Positions 1 through 5,540 of a stretch of DNA of 12,618 bases are shown piece by piece. The notes beneath the pieces were generated by a model. The model did not search any database and was not told the origin of the DNA. It saw only the letters and a program-made list of their open reading frames with translations. Origin of the DNA: Colwellia_A sp047621305 (GTDB taxonomy: Bacteria; Pseudomonadota; Gammaproteobacteria; Enterobacterales; Alteromonadaceae); assembly GCA_047621305.1 (NCBI GenBank), contig JBLHNB010000131.1, forward strand, positions 1 through 12,618, in the 5' to 3' direction. How positions within the stretch are numbered: the stretch's first letter is position 1; every line of letters begins with the position of its first letter. A program made the position numbers and the translations under genes.

Positions 1-123
1 TCTGTACTGGTGACTCGCGTATTGAACACCTTGGTCTGAATGAACAATAAGTCCTTTCTCTGGGTTTCTTTGCCAAATAGCCATTGTTAGCGCATCACAA
101 ACAAGTTGAGCTTTCATTCTCGA
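1..123 (-). pseudogene. IS3-family transposase (OrfB, DDE integrase core) fragment
   Basis: Read on the minus strand, this translates without a stop into part of an IS3-family OrfB catalytic core. Recognisable pieces are SRMKAQLVCDALTMAIWQR and then GLIVHSDQGVQYAS, which carries the second catalytic aspartate (HSD) of the DDE triad. The reading frame runs off the window at position 1, so the C-terminal end is not seen. The N-terminal side stops matching at about position 123: the frame stays open, but the translation (KYIAGQKGGTFRG) is not transposase-like. The fragment therefore lacks the first part of the core and all of OrfA and is taken as non-functional. It marks the left side of the accessory segment. 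The family assignment is confident; whether the missing part lies elsewhere cannot be seen. Confidence 0.85.
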
Positions 124-469
124 CCCCCTAAAAGTACCACCTTTTTGTCCCGCTATATACTTCACAAAGTTATCGCTTTGTTTTTAACAAAAACTATAAG
201 TAATTAATTTATGGTAGAAAAATATATTTATTTGTTATTTAATAGGGTACGAAAAGGTCTCGTTTAACTTTGGTCTCCTTTTGTTTTTAGGAATGAGTTG
301 TATTTCCACTGAAAAAATAGAGAATTATTAAATAAAATCAAAGAGTAATAGTGTCTACTTTAGCTTTAATCATAAAGGGCAAAAAAGTTTATACTAAATG
401 CTCGATAATAAGCGTTAGGCATTCATGCGGCTTAAGTGTCAAATTTCGAGTAAATAGCAAGGAAGAGTT
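124..469. other. non-coding junction between IS remnant and first gene unit
   Basis: No convincing gene is present. The stretch starting at about 122 (GACCCCCTAAAAGTACCACC) resembles an insertion-sequence end reading rightward, and begins exactly where the IS3 transposase match ends; this is inference from appearance only. The rest is very AT-rich. A weak sigma70-like -10 (TATACT, 390-395) has no good -35. At 411-420 the sequence AGCGTTAGGC looks like the right-hand end of an integron attC site, although the matching left end of such a site is not recognisable upstream. The first gene's ribosome binding site AAGGAAG is at 459-465. Confidence 0.5.
414..425 (+). repeat. left arm of 12-bp inverted repeat (attC-like GTTAGGC core)
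   Basis: GTTAGGCATTCA is the exact reverse complement of TGAATGCCTAAC at 2017-2028. GTTAGGC fits the integron core site GTTRRRY, where recombination falls after the G. A cassette inserted here would begin with TTAGGC, 55 bases before the first start codon. Confidence 0.55.
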
Positions 470-1576
470 ATGGCTAGTACAAAAGTAAAAGTATCAGGCT
501 TTGAGATGGAATTCTCGGGGGGAATTCAAATGAATGATTTTTATCAGGAACTTGAATCAATAAGTAAAAAACAAGATATACGTGTTGGTATATATTCTAC
601 TAGGTTATATACGAGAATAATTGATGGCCTTGCCATTGGCTTAATATTAACTTTTAAAGATGACAAAAAGAAATTAGCTACAGAAATTGACGGAAGTGGT
701 AAATTAAAAGTCAATCGTGTTGAATTGAAAGAACATCAAACGAGTACTGAAGCTAGCTTATTTTGCTTTAACCCTGCTACAAAGTCTGGAATTTTCACAC
801 ACTATGCAGGTGCAGCATCAGTTTCAGTGTATACATCTATATTTAATCAAGCTCATAAAAATGTCAAAGATAGGTTTATAGATCAAAAAGTTAATGAGTA
901 TTCTCGTGGAAGATCTGCGGGGGATTTGAAGCGATTAAAGTCAAGGGCTCAAGGGGACTTCACGGGTTCTTTCAGTTTCAAGTATATATATCAGGAAAAA
1001 GATTTGGATCAAATCTTAGAAAATGTAAAAACATTATCTGAAATCGAAGTTACCACAGAACTCGGTATACCTGATGAACCAGTCTTTCGTCACTTGGGAT
1101 CAGTTGCCAAAAAAACCACTCAAACTATTAGTTTTCTTGACCAATTTAAGACAATTGAAAATTTAAAAGGTCATTTATCAAACTTTATTCATGACGCCTT
1201 TGGATCTAAAAATAAGAAATATGCGTTAAGGTTAATTGGTGCAAGCTTAAATGGGCAAAGAGTACAATATTGGCTTGGTGAAAATATTGAAGAATATGGT
1301 TTTTTTGATTACGACCAATATATAGACGATTTACCTGAAGACATTTGGGATAAATATGACTGCTGTCCAGCTTTAATCAGTTTAATAAAAATAATTAATG
1401 CTAAAAGTGAAACATTTGGGAAGATTAATCCTGTTTCAACTTGGGATAAATATAAATCGGTAGCTGATTTATCAGAAGTTCCAGATATTGATAATGCTCC
1501 TAGCGGTTCGCTAAAGAATATGACAGACTTTAAAGAAGAGAACCTTTCTCCTCTACAAATAGAAATGTGCTTATAA
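470..1576 (+). CDS. unrecognised soluble protein, first gene of a two-gene cassette-like unit
   Basis: This encodes 368 residues. The start is well supported: AAGGAAG at 459-465 lies 4 bases before the ATG. I do not recognise the family. There is no signal peptide or membrane segment, so a cytoplasmic location is inferred. The N-terminal 130 residues look alpha/beta, with strands around DIRVGIYSTRLYTR and ASLFCFNPATKSGIFTHY. A basic stretch follows at about 125-160 and an acidic, aromatic C-terminal part (DYDQYIDDLPEDIWDKYD). I see no nuclease, Walker, protease or kinase motif. The stop codon overlaps the next gene's start (TAATG), so translational coupling and joint function with that membrane protein are likely. 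The soluble-plus-membrane pairing on a mobile-looking segment is compatible with an anti-phage or toxin-type role, but nothing in the sequence proves it. Confidence 0.85.
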   Translation: MASTKVKVSGFEMEFSGGIQMNDFYQELESISKKQDIRVGIYSTRLYTRIIDGLAIGLILTFKDDKKKLATEIDGSGKLKVNRVELKEHQTSTEASLFCFNPATKSGIFTHYAGAASVSVYTSIFNQAHKNVKDRFIDQKVNEYSRGRSAGDLKRLKSRAQGDFTGSFSFKYIYQEKDLDQILENVKTLSEIEVTTELGIPDEPVFRHLGSVAKKTTQTISFLDQFKTIENLKGHLSNFIHDAFGSKNKKYALRLIGASLNGQRVQYWLGENIEEYGFFDYDQYIDDLPEDIWDKYDCCPALISLIKIINAKSETFGKINPVSTWDKYKSVADLSEVPDIDNAPSGSLKNMTDFKEENLSPLQIEMCL

Positions 1577-2019
1577 TGACCGAAGAATTGGCCAATATCA
1601 TTATTAAATATCACTCCGACTGGAGAGTCGGTTTGTTTACTGCCAGTATCACACTTGCTAGCTTTTTATTTACTATGAAGTCTTTCGTTATTCAAACAAT
1701 CAAAGAAAAGATTTATGATAAAAAATCATATAAAGATAAAGTAAAACAACGTAGAGATTCTGAGTCTGTTCCAAAAACTGAGTATTACGGGGCATTAAAG
1801 AGGTTATCATTTCTACTTAAATGGACTATTTTAATTGCACTTATAAATGCTATTTTTCAGTTGACGTTATCTTATTTTAGTTCACCTTGGTTTGCAGTTA
1901 TTTGCTTAGCTACAAGTGCCGTAACTGCGTTATTATTTTTTGTTGTTGTTTGGATTGTTTCAGAGAATATCAATGATTTTATAAGCAATTCAGAAGATGA
2001 GGCTCAAGATAACGAGTGA
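1576..2019 (+). CDS. three-helix membrane protein, second gene of the two-gene unit
   Basis: This encodes 147 residues from the ATG in TAATG, where the first two bases of the start overlap the stop of the upstream gene. A GTG at 1567 would add three residues but is less economical. Predicted membrane helices lie at about 18-39, 77-101 and 104-129. A strongly basic, Lys-rich segment (about 41-76) separates helix 1 from helices 2-3, and the tail is acidic (SNSEDEAQDNE). By the positive-inside rule the basic segment is probably cytoplasmic. There is no signal peptide, no cysteine pattern and no recognised family. The stop codon TGA is the first triplet of the inverted-repeat arm at 2017-2028, so the unit ends very tightly, as integron cassettes do. 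Being coupled to the soluble partner, it may anchor it or act as a membrane effector; this is inference. Confidence 0.8.
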   Translation: MTEELANIIIKYHSDWRVGLFTASITLASFLFTMKSFVIQTIKEKIYDKKSYKDKVKQRRDSESVPKTEYYGALKRLSFLLKWTILIALINAIFQLTLSYFSSPWFAVICLATSAVTALLFFVVVWIVSENINDFISNSEDEAQDNE

Positions 2020-2028
2020 ATGCCTAAC
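2017..2028 (+). repeat. right arm of 12-bp inverted repeat (attC-like GCCTAAC core)
   Basis: TGAATGCCTAAC is the perfect reverse complement of 414-425. GCCTAAC fits the integron attC left core RYYYAAC. It includes the stop codon of the preceding gene and leads directly into repeat copy A. Confidence 0.55.
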
Positions 2029-2039
2029 AAGTGACTATG

Positions 2040-2340
2040 GCATTAGCAATACAAAATCTAATCCAAATTAACTTTTAGTCTCCCGTGCTAATGTCTCCTC
2101 TGTGGTCAGGCTGTGTGAAAACTATTTTGAACTTGCGTAATTGGATAATATCTACGAAAAAAGACTCTGTAGAGTAAATTCTGTAATACATTTGATGTCA
2201 AACCACCTGTTAATTTACGTAGCGTCGCATAATAATTTTACACTGGGAGTTTTCACACAGCCTGTGGTATTTGCTGACGTCTTCAAAGTGCGCTTAAAAG
2301 ACATTAGTCTAAAAAATTATTCAATACTTTTTCTAATGCG
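2040..2340 (+). repeat. diverged intergenic repeat, copy A (split by MITE)
   Basis: This shares with copies B and C the block ATACAAAATnTAATC followed, about 40 bases on, by ATGTC...GTGGT. Right of the MITE it shares with copy B ATTTnnTGACGnCTT, AAGTGCGCT and CAATACTTTTTCTAATG. Without the MITE and its target duplication it would be roughly 140 bases. GCATTAG at its left and CTAATGC at its right are complementary, suggesting a foldable element. It follows the two-gene unit directly, in the position an attC site would occupy, but the right-hand GTTATTA does not fit GTTRRRY well. Confidence 0.7.
2107..2264. mobile_element. MITE copy 1, 158 bp
   Basis: It has 17-bp perfect terminal inverted repeats (CAGGCTGTGTGAAAACT at the left, AGTTTTCACACAGCCTG at the right). 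A 4-bp direct duplication TGGT flanks it (2103-2106 and 2265-2268). It is identical over all 158 bases to 4272-4429. The uninterrupted site is preserved in repeat B, where TGGT occurs once (3528-3531). It carries no transposase; small open frames crossing it are not genes. The parent transposase family is not identifiable from this window. Confidence 0.92.
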
Positions 2341-2378
2341 TTATTATCTATATATATTTTTCCAAGATGCTGAAAGTA

Positions 2379-3392
2379 ATGTCCACTCCTAATACCATTT
2401 TTATCGATACAAATATTTTCCGTGGTGTTGGTTTTAACTTCTCAGCAGCACGAATCGATGCCATTAAAGAGGTAGCGAAGCGTTCAAAAATCACATTGAT
2501 CATCCCAAAGCCAGTAGAAATTGAAATTAAACGACACATGCATAACATGGCGTCAGAGAATGTAGCAGCTCTTAAAGCGGTAAACTCGAAATCGTTCCTT
2601 TTAAAAAAACTGGATTTATGGCACCTAAATATATATTCAGGAAAAGAGCTGGTTAATGAATTGTATAAAGGGCTTTTAGCTGACTATGATGAATTTCTAA
2701 CGCTGTTTGAAGTAGAAAGGCTGGATTATAATGAACTAGACATGACAAATGTTATGCGTTGCTGGGAGTTTCATGAACCTCCATTTTCAGAGAAGAAACC
2801 AAATGAATTTATTGATGCAATATCTTTATCAATAATACAGCAATATCAAAAATCAATTAGATCTAGAGTTGCCATTATTTCAGCTGATGGTGATTTAAAA
2901 AGTGCTTGTGAGGTATCTTCCGAGCTAGTTCATTTCGAAAATATTTTGTCTTTTTCTGAATCGCATAACCCTGATGTAAATCGAATTATCAGCATCAAAA
3001 GAGCTCTATCACGAAGTTCTGATATAACAAAAGCAATTCATAGCACTTTTTTGAAGTATAAATTTAACTATGGATTTGGATGGGATGCACACATAAGTGA
3101 CCTTAAAATAAATAGCAAGCACTCCCATTTAAATGAATTTTATGTGCTTTCATACAGTCCTACAGGTTGCACTGCTGTTTTTGCTGGGGATATTACTGTT
3201 AAATTTGAGGTTTCTTATCAAGATATTGAAATAGACGACATTGAACTTGATAGCCCACAATTATTTGAAAAATCATGGGGCACTACAGTAGCAGTGTCAG
3301 GTGCAATAACTTTTATTATGGATGAAAAGTATGAAAGAGTTGTCGATTTAATCGATTTGAAATTTGATGTAGATGAATACACACTTCCATAA
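2379..3392 (+). CDS. PIN-domain protein, DUF4935 type, with unassigned C-terminal region
   Basis: This encodes 337 residues from the ATG at 2379; an in-frame ATG at 2367 would add four. The later start is preferred because the PIN fold then begins at once, as usual in this family, but neither start has a strong ribosome binding site. The N-terminal half is a PIN-like nuclease domain: TIFIDTNIF (Asp10), VEIEIKRH (Glu47/Glu49), NEFIDAISL (Asp146) and AIISADGDLK (Asp170/Asp172) supply the acidic residues that bind metal in this fold. PIN domains typically cleave RNA; the substrate here is unknown. Residues about 225-337 look beta-rich and match nothing I recognise. No adjacent small antitoxin gene is present, so this is not a classical VapBC pair. 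It lies between repeats A and B, giving a one-gene cassette-like unit. Domain call is confident; biological role is not. Confidence 0.85.
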   Translation: MSTPNTIFIDTNIFRGVGFNFSAARIDAIKEVAKRSKITLIIPKPVEIEIKRHMHNMASENVAALKAVNSKSFLLKKLDLWHLNIYSGKELVNELYKGLLADYDEFLTLFEVERLDYNELDMTNVMRCWEFHEPPFSEKKPNEFIDAISLSIIQQYQKSIRSRVAIISADGDLKSACEVSSELVHFENILSFSESHNPDVNRIISIKRALSRSSDITKAIHSTFLKYKFNYGFGWDAHISDLKINSKHSHLNEFYVLSYSPTGCTAVFAGDITVKFEVSYQDIEIDDIELDSPQLFEKSWGTTVAVSGAITFIMDEKYERVVDLIDLKFDVDEYTLP

Positions 3393-3405
3393 TGTGTGTT
3401 TGTCA

Positions 3406-3428
3406 GGTTTCATTAAATTAATGAAACC
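3406..3428. terminator. near-perfect palindrome after the PIN gene, possible weak terminator
   Basis: Eleven-base arms GGTTTCATTAA and TTAATGAAACC flank a single A, followed by ATATTTTA. It lies 13 bases after the stop. A second short hairpin (ACACAC 3379-3384 / GTGTGT 3394-3399) spans the stop codon. AT-rich stem and poor T-run make termination uncertain; it could instead be a protein-binding palindrome or part of repeat B. Confidence 0.4.
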
Positions 3429-3450
3429 ATATTTTATGCTGTTTACTCAT

Positions 3451-3606
3451 ATGTATTAGGTGGATGCTATCCATACAAAATGTAATCTTAACGAACTTTA
3501 AACCTCAATCAGTAAATGTCCGCAAAGTGGTATTTATTGACGCCTTAAAAGTGCGCTAAGCCGACGAAAATCATCAACAAAAAACAATACTTTTTCTAAT
3601 GTTTAA
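3451..3606 (+). repeat. diverged intergenic repeat, copy B (intact, empty MITE site)
   Basis: This is the only uninterrupted copy. The left conserved block starts with ATACAAAATGTAATC at 3473, the middle block ATGTCCGCAAAGTGG ends with the single TGGT at 3528-3531, and the right block runs to TTTTTCTAATG at about 3601. It demonstrates the pre-insertion state of the site hit by both MITEs. It separates the PIN gene from the next membrane-protein gene. No gene is seen in 3393-3671. Confidence 0.7.
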
Positions 3607-3671
3607 CAAAAATACATAAATACTTTACTTACTAATCAGCTAACCTATACAAATGGAACTTTGAAGATTCA

Positions 3672-4169
3672 GTGGGCATTTACTTGAAAAGAATTAAAAA
3701 TTGGTACAACTTTGCGTCACGTGTTTGGCTTGCTCTCGGAGCAGGGTGGATTGCTCTCCCAATTGCTCTTACTTCAGTAATTAAACTTGAACAAGCAGGT
3801 GCATTACTAATTTGTGGAGCTATCATAGCTGAAGTATTTCACAACAAAAGACATAGGCTTTATGTAGAACAAGTCCGCCCCAATGCCTCCACATCGTACG
3901 TGTATCGTGAAATAGACGCGATAGATATTTATAAAAATAATTATAAAGCCATTGAGACCACAGCTTTTCAACAGAGAGTAGGTAAAAGTACTGTCCCTAC
4001 TCATGGATGGATACTATATCAGTTAGCAATTAATAAGGAGTTTCGAGACGACGAAGGGTCAAGGCTTTGGGATCTCGATAGAACGCTTAAGCGTGTTGAA
4101 TCTAAAATAGATTATTCGATTGTTGTGTCGGTTATAGTTGGTACGCTTTTTTGGGCATTCGCGGGGTAG
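3672..4169 (+). CDS. unrecognised small membrane protein
   Basis: This encodes 165 residues from a GTG start preceded by a weak GAAG (3663-3666); no better upstream start is evident. The N terminus is basic (MGIYLKRIKNW). Predicted membrane helices are at about 18-37 and 41-56. A hydrophilic central region of about 90 residues (about 57-145) is rich in charged residues, and a final helix lies at about 147-164, ending almost at the C terminus. The long hydrophilic part is probably cytoplasmic, given the cluster HNKRHR just after helix 2. No family is recognised and no catalytic motif is visible. The stop codon TAG shares its G with GCCTAAC, the attC-like start of repeat C, so this is a third cassette-like unit. 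Function cannot be assigned. Confidence 0.75.
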   Translation: MGIYLKRIKNWYNFASRVWLALGAGWIALPIALTSVIKLEQAGALLICGAIIAEVFHNKRHRLYVEQVRPNASTSYVYREIDAIDIYKNNYKAIETTAFQQRVGKSTVPTHGWILYQLAINKEFRDDEGSRLWDLDRTLKRVESKIDYSIVVSVIVGTLFWAFAG

Positions 4170-4271
4170 CCTAACAAATTAAGCGATTGATGGTTGATAA
4201 GTAGACATTATCAATACAAAATATAATCCGAATCAACGCTACAGGTTAAATGCTCATGTCCGCAATGTGGT
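4169..4271 (+). repeat. diverged intergenic repeat, copy C (left half only)
   Basis: It opens with GCCTAACAA (also found at the start of the A region), then ATACAAAATATAATCC at 4214 and CATGTCCGCAATGTGGT up to the MITE. Right of the MITE only TGGTA remains in common with copy A; the right half seen in A and B is absent. Copy C is therefore truncated at, or one base beyond, the MITE target duplication. Confidence 0.7.
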
Positions 4272-4429
4272 CAGGCTGTGTGAAAACTATTTTGAACTTG
4301 CGTAATTGGATAATATCTACGAAAAAAGACTCTGTAGAGTAAATTCTGTAATACATTTGATGTCAAACCACCTGTTAATTTACGTAGCGTCGCATAATAA
4401 TTTTACACTGGGAGTTTTCACACAGCCTG
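4272..4429. mobile_element. MITE copy 2, 158 bp
   Basis: Identical in every base to 2107-2264, in the same orientation, with the same 17-bp terminal inverted repeats. It is flanked by TGGT at 4268-4271 and 4430-4433. It is inserted at the homologous point of repeat C and forms the right boundary of the accessory segment; the 140 bases after it lead into miaE and contain no gene. Confidence 0.92.
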
Positions 4430-4569
4430 TGGTAAAAGGAGAATAAAAATCAATCAATGATCTTAATCTTTCTTGGTAATCTATGTCCAACAAAATAGCA
4501 GAATAATTATTGATATGAATATGATAAAATTCTTCATCATTTAATGTTTATACCCAATAAGTTCAATCT

Positions 4570-5337
4570 ATGCCCGTCGAAAATTTATTAGCACCCATTC
4601 AAGTATTTCTTCAATGTGAAACGCCACAAGCTTGGATTGATGAAGCGATTAAACCAGAAAATTTATCAGTGATATTGATTGACCACCTCGTGTGTGAATT
4701 AAAAGCAGCGCAATCTGCGATGTTTTTAATCCGTAAATATGCGATTGATAAAGAAAGTAGTGATGCGCTGCTAGCTTGGTTAAAGCCCTTTGAAACACTT
4801 ATTTATAATCGGGAAGGTGATTGGCGTGACTTACCTTCAAAGAATAATTTAACAAAAGCTGTTATCCCAAAGTCAGGTTCTAAATATGGGCAAGACTTAA
4901 TCGATAAAATGGTTATGCTGATTAAGGAAGAGTTACATCATTTCTATCAAGTATTAGAGATGATGAATGAGTACGGCATTGAATATAAAAGCATTACACC
5001 GTGCCGTTATGCTAAGGGCATGTTACGTCATGTTAAGACGTTTGAGCCTGATGCTATGATTGATAAACTTATTGTTGGTGCTTATATTGAAGCGCGTTCG
5101 TGTGAGCGTTTTGCTAGATTAGCGCCGCATGTAGATAAAAAGCTAGGGGATTTTTATATTTCATTATTACGCTCTGAAGCACGTCATTATCAAGACTATT
5201 TAGCACTGGCTACGGAAATATCAGCAAGTGATATTTCTGAACGTATTACCTTTTTTGCTGGGATTGAAGCCGATTTAATCCAATCACCTGATCAAGATTT
5301 TAAGTTTCATAGCGGTTTACCTATAAATCTATCCTAA
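4570..5337 (+). CDS. miaE: tRNA-(ms2io6A)-hydroxylase MiaE
   Basis: This encodes 255 residues, the usual length. MiaE is an O2-dependent non-haem di-iron monooxygenase that hydroxylates the isopentenyl side chain of ms2i6A37, next to the anticodon of tRNAs reading UNN codons, giving ms2io6A. The di-iron ligand set is visible in a ferritin-like helical protein: E43 (CELKAAQ), E121xxH124 (EELHHFYQ), E174/E179 (EARSCERF) and E203xxH206 (SEARHYQDY). No ribosome binding site is clear before the ATG, but the N terminus (LLAPIQVFLQCETPQAWIDEA) fits the family start. It is the first core gene right of the accessory segment, 140 bases after the second MITE, so its upstream control region may have been replaced by the accessory DNA. 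Transcribed alone, as far as can be seen. Confidence 0.95.
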   Translation: MPVENLLAPIQVFLQCETPQAWIDEAIKPENLSVILIDHLVCELKAAQSAMFLIRKYAIDKESSDALLAWLKPFETLIYNREGDWRDLPSKNNLTKAVIPKSGSKYGQDLIDKMVMLIKEELHHFYQVLEMMNEYGIEYKSITPCRYAKGMLRHVKTFEPDAMIDKLIVGAYIEARSCERFARLAPHVDKKLGDFYISLLRSEARHYQDYLALATEISASDISERITFFAGIEADLIQSPDQDFKFHSGLPINLS

Positions 5338-5364
5338 TAAATTCGGCGACTCATACTGACTCAG

Positions 5365-5396
5365 AACTCAAGATTAATGATTTAAGCTTGAGTTTT
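5365..5396 (+). terminator. possible rho-independent terminator after miaE
   Basis: AACTCAAG (5365-5372) and CTTGAGTT (5387-5394) form an 8-bp stem with a 14-base loop, followed by a short T-run (TTTT, 5393-5396). It is 27 bases after the stop. The large loop and short T-run make it weak. Confidence 0.45.
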
Positions 5397-5449
5397 ACGT
5401 AACAAATGATGAATAACCTCGTATTAAATTTTTAATTCTCACCAGAACT

Positions 5450-5480
5450 CGATAATATGTTAAGCGACTTGATATTATCG
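5450..5480. promoter_or_regulatory. 9-bp hairpin/inverted repeat upstream of the DUF885 gene
   Basis: CGATAATAT (5450-5458) and ATATTATCG (5472-5480) are perfect complements around a 13-base spacer, 60 bases before the start codon. No T-run follows, so it is not a terminator. It could be an operator or an mRNA leader structure; this is inference. Confidence 0.35.
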
Positions 5481-5540
5481 GTACTTTTGAAATACGGTCA
5501 GTAATATTTACATAAAATATAATAATAAGGAAAATAATTA

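Noticed and set aside
1309..1614. 101-codon open frame on the - strand
   Set aside because: Antisense to the well-supported first gene and its junction with the second; no start signals.
2141..2392. 83-codon open frame on the + strand before the PIN gene
   Set aside because: It lies mostly inside the MITE and continues through repeat A; no ribosome binding site, and the part inside the MITE is the same non-coding sequence as the second copy.
2379..3392. Classical VapBC toxin-antitoxin pair
   Set aside because: The protein is more than twice the usual VapC length and no antitoxin-sized gene overlaps it upstream or downstream.
2040..4271. CRISPR array from the repeated blocks
   Set aside because: Copies are only three, long, diverged and separated by genes of different length; no short regular repeats or spacers.
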